A stretch of 64,000 nt of DNA from NCBI GenBank assembly GCA_023518375.1, contig CP068450.1, positions 868,001 to 932,000 of the forward strand. Direction: 5' to 3'. Both the position numbers and the translations under genes were made by a program. Below, one piece after another: positions 56,389 to 64,000 of this stretch; within the stretch, counting starts at the first letter, position 1; each line of letters opens with the position of its first letter. Under the pieces are notes generated by a model. The model was not told the origin of the DNA. It did not search any database and saw only the letters and a list, made by a program, of their open reading frames with translations. The stretch is from Candidatus Hepatincola sp. Av. GTDB taxonomy: Bacteria > Pseudomonadota > Alphaproteobacteria > WRAU01 > Hepatincolaceae.

Positions 56389-56908
56389 GAGTTTTATCAT
56401 TTTTACCTTTGTTGTTTAGGTACCTCGCAAGAACAAAACAATAATCAGATAGTCTATTTAAATACTGTTGCACTCTGGTATCTATTTGTACTTTATGTTG
56501 TTCTTTTACCTTAATAAGATATCGCTCACATTTACGAACAATAACTCGAATCAAATGGCTTAAAACGCTACAAAAATTACCACTTGGAATAATAAATTGA
56601 TGTAGAGGCACATTTTGACTATCTAAAACATCAATATATTTTTCTAAACTATCAATTTCTCCCTCTATTTTACTAATCTCTGGTAAATAACCTCCCACAT
56701 GTGAGCCTATCATAATCAAATTCTTTTGAATTTGTAATAAAGTATTAATGATACCTTCTTCATTTTCTACATGAACTGCTAATAAACCTAAATAAACATT
56801 TAGTAAATCTAATTCACCTAAAAGTTCAAAGTAAATATCACTTTTTTTTAAACGTGTAGCATTAACAGTACTAAAACCTGCATCACCTGTTTTGGTATAA
56901 ATAGCCAT
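56381..56908 (-). CDS. ATP:cob(I)alamin adenosyltransferase (PduO type)
   Basis: Makes adenosylcobalamin. The N-terminal IYTKTGDAGFSTV is the PduO ATP-binding motif, followed by LGELDLLNVYLGLL. VRKCERYLIKV is the conserved helix with Arg and Glu, ahead of LNRLSDYCFVLARYLN. Length 175 aa. Its presence implies an AdoCbl-dependent enzyme elsewhere and cobalamin supply. It starts one base after pepP ends. Confidence 0.93.
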   Translation of the reverse strand: MAIYTKTGDAGFSTVNATRLKKSDIYFELLGELDLLNVYLGLLAVHVENEEGIINTLLQIQKNLIMIGSHVGGYLPEISKIEGEIDSLEKYIDVLDSQNVPLHQFIIPSGNFCSVLSHLIRVIVRKCERYLIKVKEQHKVQIDTRVQQYLNRLSDYCFVLARYLNNKGKNDKTLN

Positions 56909-58669
56909 TTAAACTACACCTTTAAGGTAATTATTTAGCCAAGTATAATGTTTGGAATCTAAATACGGTTGTAAGCTACTTAGTACTAAACGATGATAAT
57001 TATTCAACCAGTTAGTTTCAGCCGTTGTTAGTAAACTAAAATCTATATTTTTTACATCAAAAGGTAGCATACTTAAAACTTGAAAACATAAAAAGTCTTT
57101 ATGGTTACTTTGGACTATTGTATACAAGTTTTCCAAACGAATCCCATACTTACCTGTAAAATAAACCCCTGGTTCAATAGATAAAACCATACCTTGTTTC
57201 AGTAACATATTACTATTAGCACTTAAAGATACACCTCCATCATGCACACCTAAGAACATACCTACGCCATGCCCCGTTCCATGAGCATAATCTAAACCTT
57301 CTTGCCATAAATTATGCCTAGCTAAAACATCAATATAAGAGGCTTTAGTATTTTTTGGAAAAATTGCATTAGCAAGGCTAATATGCCCTTTTAATACTAA
57401 AGTGTAATGCTTTTTAAAATCCCTACTTACTTTTTTAAAACTCAATGTTCTAGTAATATCTGTTGTACCATCTTGATATTGGGCTCCACAATCAATTAGC
57501 AAGTAATCATCATCTGATAAATCTTTATTGGTTTTTGAAGTAGCTTTATAATGCACAATGGCTCCATGCTCGCTAACTCCTATAATACTTGCAAAACTAC
57601 AACCACAATATAAAGGATCTTCTTTTTTAATTACTTCCATAGCTTCATCAATATTTAATTCACTATATTTATTAGGATCTTCATAAATTTTCGCAAATAG
57701 TTTTACTAAGTAAGCACCATCACGAGCATGTGCATTTAAAATATGTTTTATATCTGAAGAATCTTTTATAGCTTTCTTTTTCTCGCATATATTACTAACT
57801 ATTACTACCTTAACTTGCTTTCCTTTAAGAAAGTTAAGGTAGTAATAGGGAGTTGATATTGGTAAACCAACTAATAACGGAGTATTTACACTAAATAATT
57901 TATTAATATAAGAATCTATACTAGATAACGGTAAAAACTCTACTTTATCTTTCATCTCATTTTGAATTTCTTGAGATAGTTTCGTAGAATCTAAAAATAC
58001 TTTACAAATCCCTTTCCTATTAATTAAGGCAACACTAAGAAAAAAAGGATTATATTCTATATCATTACCACGTAAATTTAGTAACCATGCAATACTTGAT
58101 AAATCTGTACATAAAAACCAATCTAATTGTTCTTTTTGTAAATCTTTTGCTATAGAATCTAACTTTTCAACATAAGATTTACTAGCAAAATTGTGCTTAA
58201 CTATCTTATTATAAAGAATAATAGGTTTATCTTGCCAAATTTCATCTACTAAATGGTAATCTATTGTACCAATTTGAAACTTATATTTAATACATATTTC
58301 ATTTATTTGATTGTAAAAATTAATACTTGTAACTTTTTCTGGTAAAATAATTTTATTATTTGTTGCTAAGTTTACTGCTAACCAGTCTTCAATATCTGCA
58401 ATTGTGAAGCTCTTGATTGTAAATAAGGTATTATCAACTTGTTGCTTAGCTTGTAAAGTATAACGACCATCTACAAAAATAGCACTAGTTTTTTTACCCA
58501 CAATACATAAAGCTAAAGAACCTGTAAATTCTGTTAAATACTCTAAACGTTTAGCTGCTTCTGGTACATATTCACTCATATATTCATCAGTAGTAGAAAA
58601 TATAAAAGCATCTATATTTAATTTATGTAATAATGTTTGTAATTCATGGAGTTTTTTCATATCATTCAC
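56909..58669 (-). CDS. pepP: Xaa-Pro aminopeptidase (aminopeptidase P family)
   Basis: M24 metallopeptidase of 586 aa, the long form with three domains. The metal ligands lie in LIDCGAQYQDGTTDITRT (two Asp), GTGHGVGMFLGVHDGG (His), LSIEPGVYFTGKYGIRLEN (two Glu). Cytoplasmic. Co-directional with and next to the adenosyltransferase gene. Releases N-terminal residues before Pro. Confidence 0.95.
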   Translation of the reverse strand: MNDMKKLHELQTLLHKLNIDAFIFSTTDEYMSEYVPEAAKRLEYLTEFTGSLALCIVGKKTSAIFVDGRYTLQAKQQVDNTLFTIKSFTIADIEDWLAVNLATNNKIILPEKVTSINFYNQINEICIKYKFQIGTIDYHLVDEIWQDKPIILYNKIVKHNFASKSYVEKLDSIAKDLQKEQLDWFLCTDLSSIAWLLNLRGNDIEYNPFFLSVALINRKGICKVFLDSTKLSQEIQNEMKDKVEFLPLSSIDSYINKLFSVNTPLLVGLPISTPYYYLNFLKGKQVKVVIVSNICEKKKAIKDSSDIKHILNAHARDGAYLVKLFAKIYEDPNKYSELNIDEAMEVIKKEDPLYCGCSFASIIGVSEHGAIVHYKATSKTNKDLSDDDYLLIDCGAQYQDGTTDITRTLSFKKVSRDFKKHYTLVLKGHISLANAIFPKNTKASYIDVLARHNLWQEGLDYAHGTGHGVGMFLGVHDGGVSLSANSNMLLKQGMVLSIEPGVYFTGKYGIRLENLYTIVQSNHKDFLCFQVLSMLPFDVKNIDFSLLTTAETNWLNNYHRLVLSSLQPYLDSKHYTWLNNYLKGVV

Positions 58670-58694
58670 CTATAAGTAAAATTCGTAGGTTATT

Positions 58695-58820
58695 ATGAAG
58701 TATTTTATTCTAATTTGTGTAACTCTGCTACTAGTATCTTGTGGCAACCAAAAAGCTAATATTCCCAAAGGGCATAATAATACCTATCCGGATCCTAATC
58801 CTAAACAAGTAACAAAATAA
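58695..58820 (+). CDS. Small lipoprotein, 41 aa (LptM-like)
   Basis: ATG at 58695, TAA at 58818. The signal peptide MKYFILICVTLLLVSC ends in a lipobox LVSC, and the mature part is CGNQKANIPKGHNNTYPDPN and eight more residues. This is the pattern of tiny LptM/YifL-type lipoproteins (CGxxG... then a Pro-Tyr-Pro-rich tail). It lies between pepP (minus) and the zinc-ribbon gene (minus), transcribed on the opposite strand from both. A TAGG lies six bases before the ATG. It is too short for most gene finders. Confidence 0.6.
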   Translation: MKYFILICVTLLLVSCGNQKANIPKGHNNTYPDPNPKQVTK

Positions 58821-58829
58821 AGTGAGAAT

Positions 58830-61800
58830 TTATTGAGCAATAGCCTGCTTAACAAAAACGTAAGCATTGGCTGTAACTTTAGATGTTTCATGAAAAATAA
58901 TATTAATTCTTACAAATTCTCCAGCTCTAATTACTTTATTAGGAGTAATTTTTCGGGTACTAAGTTTCTTACCACTAGCGTTTACAAAAACCAATTCCAT
59001 TTCTTGTACTTTATAAGATTTTGTAGTGCTAGAATTATACAAAGTTACTACTGTTTTAAACTGAGGAGAGTGATTACTAGTTTCCCAAAATGAATTAACT
59101 TTATAAACTTTAACAGTATTAAAAAAATTAGTAACAGATTGCTTAGTTTGTAAAATTGATTTAGAAAATTTTGCCCCTATTGAAGAACCTGCAGCATTGT
59201 TATTCTCTTGAACTATTTTGTTTTGAATATCTTGCTCTAAAGACTTTTTAGAATCTAGCTTTTCTCTATCTACCTTCAGTACTTCCAATGAATTTGTCTT
59301 ACCTTTATTAACCTCAATCGCCACCTTGTTATCATTTCCTAATGTAGCACCTTTCATACCTGTTTGCTTACCATGTGGCACAGTATAATCTGCTACTGCT
59401 TTATCATCTATTGCTGGAATACCTTCAACTGTTTGCTTATTTAGTTGCTCACCCTTTTTTAAACTCATATAAGAAGCTGAAAAGAAATAAAATACTGCTA
59501 ACACCAAAATAGCTATAATTACTAATATAATATATCCTTTAGGAGTTTTTAACCTATTCATTTTTTTCTGCATATCTGTTGCTAAGTCTGTAGAAGTATA
59601 ATTACTAGCCCCTAACAGTTTTTCTTCTTGATTCAAACTATGTTGTTGCTCTTGTTTTGCTATTTCTTGGGTTTTACTCATAAGAGCTTGTTTAATATCT
59701 TCAGATTTTAGTGTATCTATTTTCTTGTTTAAGAAATCTAAGTATTCTTTGTCTCCCTCTTCAATCTTTTGTAATAAGAACTGCTTAGCACTAAATTGTT
59801 GGGTGGTATTTGGAGTAGGTAGCTCATTTGGTAATTCTTGCGAGTTTGAAATGGAATTTGAAAATTTTTCCCTTTCGTTATCTTGTATATTTGGTAATTC
59901 TATATTGTTATCATCTTTCTTTTTTAGAAAAGTAACTGAATCTTTTGAAAGTATAGGTTCATTATTAAGCTTTTGCTGCCCAATAGATTCATTCTCTATA
60001 AAAGATTTATTAATCTGTTGTGGGTTAGGATCAACTATTTTTAAATTTTCTTTAGTGTTTTGTTCTATCAAGGAGTCGTTTTGTTGATCTATTTCTGGAT
60101 AGGATTCTACTTTTTGGTTAGTTGTGGTAACATCTTCAGGAGAATCTTTTGCACTATAAGGTTCTGGACTCATTAAATCAGTTAAACTAATTTCTTGTTG
60201 AGGTAAAGGTTGTGTAGAGTCTTGGTGTTGCCTAGCTTTCTCTTTAGAGAATTCTTGCATTTTTTCTTTTAAATTAAAAGGCCGTGATTCTTTATAGTCA
60301 TTATTAGGAAGGTTTATATTATTACTCTTTTCAAGAGGTTGTTGATAATCTTGAGAATCAACAAGAGAACGAGGCTCTTCTTTAATATCAGAATGTTTAG
60401 TGGCTTTACTTTCATATTTATCTCTTGAATACTCACCTTCAGTAATATTACTATCATTATTAACAGTGTCTTGCTTACTTATATGGTCTCGTATTTTAGT
60501 TGTACGTTCTTGCCTTCTTGCTAATAAACTTTTTCTTTTTTCTTGCCTTGATAATACTTCTTCTTGATTATCCCTTTTGGTAGAAGCTACTGTTTCTTTA
60601 TCTTCCAAAAATTCTTCATAAAAAACACCACCATCTTCATTATTGGTAAATATTAAATCATGACGATCTCTAGATACTCCTACGGCTTTTAAAGAATCTC
60701 TCCTCTGATTTAACAAATCCCTATTAGGTAACTCTTTATTTCCTTTTCTCTTAAGAGTATCTGATTCTTGTATTTTTGCTGTTTGATGGCTCTTTTTTTC
60801 AACTGTTCTCATATCATTTTCTATTTTCAAGTTATTATTAAAAATATTAGAATCTTCTTTTTCATAGAAAAAACCCTTTGCTTCAGGAGGTATAATAGAT
60901 TGGGTTAATTCTTCTTCTTGTAAAAATTTTCCCGCAAAAGTTTGCTCTTGTAAACTTAAAATTGTATTATTTTTATTACTACTAGTAGAAAGAGTACGAT
61001 TACGAGAGCTTAGTGCTTTAGAATCTTTAATTTCTTGGGTAAAAGAAAAATCTTGATTAATATCTTTTAATATTCTCGCATCAGTTTCTGGAAGATTACT
61101 ATCTTGATACGAATCTGATAAACTTCTTTTTATCCTAATAGGTGCTACTTTTAAATGACTGTTTGGTACTTTCGCAAGATCTACTGCCCTTGAATTAGAA
61201 GGTAAACTATATTCATTACCTAAAGAATTTTCTTTATTATCTTCTTTATGCTTAGTTTCATTCACTAATTTGCTATTTTTTATTAATGATAATTGTTGTA
61301 ACTTACTCTCCTTATTATTAGCAATAATTCTTTCTTTAGCCACAATGTTAACAAGATCCTTATTATTTAAAGGAGAAGATAAATCATCTGCATTAAATAT
61401 TTGATTATTTCCTTGTGTTTCTTGGTTATTTGCCTTTCTTGGAAGGTTTTGATAATTATTTGTATTAGTACTTGTTGTAGATTCTTTATCTTTTGTAATG
61501 CTTTCCCTAAAATTATTATCTTTATTGGCAACTAATGGATCTACTATAATTCTTGGAGTTCTTTGAACCTCATTAGTATTGTTAGTTACTTCTCTATTAG
61601 AACCTGATTCTCTTATATTAATATTATTATGAGGTAATTTTTGTAACTCTCTTTCCTTAGCTCTTCGTAAAGCTATCTGCCTTTTTTCAACTTCAGCCTC
61701 CACATTATTATTAAAAACAGTGTTATGGCGTTGTTTTAAAGAAAAAACATCTCCGTCATTAAATTTAGCTTGTTTATGTGGTACATATAATTTAGGTACC

Positions 61801-62525
61801 TCATACTGATCATCAGGTTCTTGATTATAAAACTTTGTTAAAGTACCTAATTCTTGGGTTGCAATCTTATTTAAAGTTTTATATTTAGTAGCATTTAGTT
61901 TGTCACCAACTTCGGTTAATGGTGAAGAAGGTAATAACTTTTTTTTCCTAAAACCAAAAAATGCTTTGATTCTATCTAAAGTACTTACTTGTTCTTTAGG
62001 AGATGTCTCTAATGAATTTTCTTTCTTATCAACCTTTTCTTTGCCTAAAATTTCTGTTTTTTCTGTTACTCTTTCATTGTTGGCTATCCCAACAAAATTA
62101 GTTGTAGCCTTAGGTATATCTTTTTGAATAGGCAAGGGATCTTCCTCATTAATAACACTACTATCTTGAGGAAAGAATTGATTTGTTAATTCTTGGTTAA
62201 GATTAATTTGTGGCTTAACTCTAGTACTAATTAAATCACTTTGTTTAAATTGCCTTATTTTACGTGGGGCTGAAAACTCTACATAGTTATTATCCATTAC
62301 AAAAAATGGGTAAGTAGAGTTTTTATCTTTATACCTACTTATAGTATATTTATAATGGTTAGCAGTTTTTGTAATAACCTTAATATTTTTTTTATTCTGA
62401 TAGGCAGAATTTTGCATACTCAACCATTGATGTTGGCAATTAGGACACACTCTAAGAGAATCATTATCTGTAGAGTTAAGTTCTTGTACATAAGAGCAAT
62501 TAGGACAAACAATACGTTTTACCAT
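58830..62525 (-). CDS. Giant zinc-ribbon/DUF3426 membrane protein
   Basis: 1231 aa. Residues 1-35: MJ0042-type zinc ribbon with Cys7, Cys10, Cys27 and Cys30. 36-990: low-complexity, Asn/Gln/Glu/Lys/Ser/Asp-rich, with charged helical segments and no recognised domain. 995-1018: single transmembrane helix (GYIILVIIAILVLAVFYFF). 1135-1231: DUF3426 domain (VVTLYNSSTTKSYKVQEMELVF, IRAGEFVRINIIFHE). Alphaproteobacterial homologues next to ftsEX are normally 200-400 aa, so the middle is a roughly 950-residue expansion. The ATG at 62525 begins MVKRIVCPNC; an upstream TTG would add four residues. Confidence 0.85.
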   Translation of the reverse strand: MVKRIVCPNCSYVQELNSTDNDSLRVCPNCQHQWLSMQNSAYQNKKNIKVITKTANHYKYTISRYKDKNSTYPFFVMDNNYVEFSAPRKIRQFKQSDLISTRVKPQINLNQELTNQFFPQDSSVINEEDPLPIQKDIPKATTNFVGIANNERVTEKTEILGKEKVDKKENSLETSPKEQVSTLDRIKAFFGFRKKKLLPSSPLTEVGDKLNATKYKTLNKIATQELGTLTKFYNQEPDDQYEVPKLYVPHKQAKFNDGDVFSLKQRHNTVFNNNVEAEVEKRQIALRRAKERELQKLPHNNINIRESGSNREVTNNTNEVQRTPRIIVDPLVANKDNNFRESITKDKESTTSTNTNNYQNLPRKANNQETQGNNQIFNADDLSSPLNNKDLVNIVAKERIIANNKESKLQQLSLIKNSKLVNETKHKEDNKENSLGNEYSLPSNSRAVDLAKVPNSHLKVAPIRIKRSLSDSYQDSNLPETDARILKDINQDFSFTQEIKDSKALSSRNRTLSTSSNKNNTILSLQEQTFAGKFLQEEELTQSIIPPEAKGFFYEKEDSNIFNNNLKIENDMRTVEKKSHQTAKIQESDTLKRKGNKELPNRDLLNQRRDSLKAVGVSRDRHDLIFTNNEDGGVFYEEFLEDKETVASTKRDNQEEVLSRQEKRKSLLARRQERTTKIRDHISKQDTVNNDSNITEGEYSRDKYESKATKHSDIKEEPRSLVDSQDYQQPLEKSNNINLPNNDYKESRPFNLKEKMQEFSKEKARQHQDSTQPLPQQEISLTDLMSPEPYSAKDSPEDVTTTNQKVESYPEIDQQNDSLIEQNTKENLKIVDPNPQQINKSFIENESIGQQKLNNEPILSKDSVTFLKKKDDNNIELPNIQDNEREKFSNSISNSQELPNELPTPNTTQQFSAKQFLLQKIEEGDKEYLDFLNKKIDTLKSEDIKQALMSKTQEIAKQEQQHSLNQEEKLLGASNYTSTDLATDMQKKMNRLKTPKGYIILVIIAILVLAVFYFFSASYMSLKKGEQLNKQTVEGIPAIDDKAVADYTVPHGKQTGMKGATLGNDNKVAIEVNKGKTNSLEVLKVDREKLDSKKSLEQDIQNKIVQENNNAAGSSIGAKFSKSILQTKQSVTNFFNTVKVYKVNSFWETSNHSPQFKTVVTLYNSSTTKSYKVQEMELVFVNASGKKLSTRKITPNKVIRAGEFVRINIIFHETSKVTANAYVFVKQAIAQ

Positions 62526-62570
62526 ATAATTAACCAAAAATTAAAATATAATAAATACCTTTCACAAAGT

Positions 62571-62594
62571 GTTATATTATATATATTATATAAC
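62571..62594. promoter_or_regulatory. 24-base near-palindrome between zinc-ribbon gene and ftsE
   Basis: GTTATAT and ATATAAC arms enclose an A/T core; 11 of 12 positions pair. It sits in the divergent promoter region and could be an operator or simply -10-like TATA repeats facing both ways. Confidence 0.4.
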
Positions 62595-62639
62595 AATAAT
62601 GCGAATTTTGATTAAATAATAAACTATACTTAACAATTC

Positions 62640-63320
62640 ATGAAAAAAAAACAACCTATAGTATCATTTGAAAATATCGGTTTACGATATGGAGACAATC
62701 CCGAGATCCTAAAAAACATTAACTTAACCATTAACAAAGGTGATTTTCTCTTTTTAGTAGGAGATAGTGGAGCTGGTAAAACAAGCCTTCTTAATCTTAT
62801 TAACTTATCTCTAAAACCTAGCCGTGGATTTTTAAATATTTTTAATCATGATATTGCTAGTATTAAACCTAAAAATGTAGCTTTATTACGTCGCCGCATG
62901 GGAGTAATTTTTCAAGATTTTCAACTGATTAATCATCTTAGTATTTTTGATAATATTGCTCTTCCATTACAAATTGACCAAGTTCCTCCTAAAGAAATTA
63001 AAGAAAAAGTTACTGAAATTTTAGAGTGGATCAATTTAAAACAATTTGAAAATTCACTACCCTTAACTTTATCGGGAGGGCAACAACAAAGGGTAGCAAT
63101 TGCTAGAGCTATTATAAAAAATCCTGATATAATTTTAGCTGATGAACCAACAGGTAGTATTGACTTTAAAATGTCTGAAAAAATATTGCGTATGCTAGAA
63201 CAATTGAATAAGCAAGGAGTTGCTATTGTATTTGCTACTCATAATTTAGAACTATTAACTCAAAAAAATTATCCTGTAGCTCATTTAACAAATAATCAAT
63301 TAGAAATTATAAGAAGTTAG
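62640..63320 (+). CDS. ftsE: Cell division ATP-binding protein FtsE
   Basis: ABC ATPase that with FtsX controls septal hydrolases. Walker A is GDSGAGKTSLLNLI, signature is LSGGQQQRVAIARAI, Walker B is IILADEPTGSID and the switch His lies in ATHNLELL. Length 226 aa. The stop is eight bases from ftsX. Divergent from the zinc-ribbon gene, a usual alphaproteobacterial neighbour. Confidence 0.96.
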   Translation: MKKKQPIVSFENIGLRYGDNPEILKNINLTINKGDFLFLVGDSGAGKTSLLNLINLSLKPSRGFLNIFNHDIASIKPKNVALLRRRMGVIFQDFQLINHLSIFDNIALPLQIDQVPPKEIKEKVTEILEWINLKQFENSLPLTLSGGQQQRVAIARAIIKNPDIILADEPTGSIDFKMSEKILRMLEQLNKQGVAIVFATHNLELLTQKNYPVAHLTNNQLEIIRS

Positions 63321-63328
63321 AAAAAATA

Positions 63329-64000
63329 ATGAAACAAAAATTGCTTTCCTTTATTCATAATATAATTTTCTACATTAAAAAATTATTACCTATTCCTTAT
63401 AAGAATCGTTACCAATTGTTTGCTTTTGCAAAGCTCACTTTTTGGAACCGTTTTTTTATTATTATTTTAACAGCTATTATTTGGTTATGCTTTTTATCTA
63501 TTTTTAGTGCTAATATTTTAGATAGAATTCTAAATCCTATTGCTTTTGCTACCTCTAAGTCTTTAATTGTAGAAATTTATCCTACAGCTAATAAACAGCA
63601 ACAACAAAATAGAATAGAACTTGTTACTAATTATCTTAATAAGAATAAATATATAAAATCCTATAGGCAAGTTCCTAAAAAAGAAATTATTAAATTAATA
63701 AATGACTTTACTGGTGATTTTAAAACTCGTAGCCTTGACCTTAATGTCCCTTCTGTTTTAGTAGTTAATTTAACAGATTCTTCCGATGATATCATTAATG
63801 AAATTAGAGATAGCCTAAGCCAAACTATTAAAGATATTTATGTAGATACTGAAAAAGAATTAATTCAACGACTTGCTACTCCTATTAATGCAGCTAAATA
63901 TTTTGCAATTATTGTTCCTATAATTGCTTTTATGATTCTATGTGGAATTTTATTTTTAATTACATCATCTATAGTTTTTGCTAATAAACAGGTTATTAAA
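63329..64000 (+). CDS. ftsX: Cell division protein FtsX (partial, C-terminus off right edge)
   Basis: Membrane partner of FtsE. ATG at 63329; 224 codons are seen. A first transmembrane helix (FFIIILTAIIWLCFLSIF) lies near residues 42-60, an extracytoplasmic loop follows to about 190, then the second helix begins (YFAIIVPIIAFMILCGILFLI). Two further helices should follow outside the window. The N-terminal leader is Lys-rich and cytoplasmic. Confidence 0.92.
   Translation, partial: MKQKLLSFIHNIIFYIKKLLPIPYKNRYQLFAFAKLTFWNRFFIIILTAIIWLCFLSIFSANILDRILNPIAFATSKSLIVEIYPTANKQQQQNRIELVTNYLNKNKYIKSYRQVPKKEIIKLINDFTGDFKTRSLDLNVPSVLVVNLTDSSDDIINEIRDSLSQTIKDIYVDTEKELIQRLATPINAAKYFAIIVPIIAFMILCGILFLITSSIVFANKQVIK

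Noticed and set aside
1-64000. tRNA or rRNA genes, CRISPR arrays, IS elements, prophage or toxin-antitoxin modules
   Set aside because: Gaps were read on both strands; no cloverleaf, regularly spaced repeats, transposase or integrase frames were seen.

Overview
The window is an A+T-rich chromosomal segment of a Gram-negative alphaproteobacterium. The evidence is the gene order yebC-ruvC-ruvA-ruvB-ybgC-tolQRAB-pal-cpoB-tilS-ftsH, a DUF1013/TrcR-type regulator, a DUF3576 lipoprotein-like gene directly before leuS, an MJ0042 zinc-ribbon/DUF3426 gene divergent from ftsEX, and a DUF374-waaA-lpxK-acyltransferase lipid A block. Base composition, short spacers and several degenerate proteins suggest a reduced, possibly host-associated lineage near the Rickettsiales/Holosporales part of the class. 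The species cannot be fixed from sequence alone. TGA is used as a stop (ftsK, the winged-helix gene), so the code is the standard bacterial one. I found no rRNA, tRNA, IS element, prophage or CRISPR array.

Layout. 1-13184 (minus): one long co-directional run, in transcription order a ZapB-like coiled-coil gene, zapA, a candidate 6S RNA, fau, cytochrome b561, yebC, ruvCAB, ybgC, tolQRAB-pal-cpoB, tilS and ftsH (cut by the left edge). 13373-20763 (plus): gapA, an orphan gene, efp, an apparently inactive inositol-monophosphatase-like protein, a tiny membrane peptide, three tandem MFS transporters with rpmE between the first two, and trcR. 20764-21308 is the only large non-coding gap; it holds micro-ORFs, one copy of a short dispersed repeat and a strong dyad in the pfkA 3' UTR. 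21309-29674: pfkA (minus), rpsU (plus), then MFS, a S41 protease, pdxH and a putative type I secreted protein (minus), fabI (plus), and degP (minus). 29777-39954 (plus): mrp, a 1110-aa flavoprotein that looks like an NfnB/NfnA-type fusion, and the lipid A/LPS block msbA-DUF374-waaA-lpxK-lpxL-like. 39962-49481: xseA (minus), then pgi, mutL, BI-1, truA, ftsK and lolA (plus). 49569-51833 (minus): a winged-helix pseudo-response regulator, yggS and an outer-membrane barrel. 51936-56388 (plus): DUF3576, leuS, lptE, holA. 56381-58669 (minus): cob(I)alamin adenosyltransferase and aminopeptidase P. 58695-58820 (plus): an unlisted 41-aa lipoprotein. 58830-62525 (minus): a greatly expanded zinc-ribbon/DUF3426 protein. 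62640-64000 (plus): ftsE and ftsX (cut by the right edge).

The genes form a coherent envelope and division set: Tol-Pal, FtsK, FtsEX and ZapA for constriction; MsbA, WaaA, LpxK, LptE, LolA and DegP for the outer membrane; plus repair (RuvABC, MutL, XseA), translation (EF-P, LeuRS, TruA, TilS, bS21, bL31) and upper glycolysis (Pgi, Pfk, GapA). The items most worth following up are the flavoprotein fusion, the roughly 950-residue insertion in the zinc-ribbon protein, the 6S RNA candidate, the pfkA 3' UTR structure and the inactive SuhB homologue.
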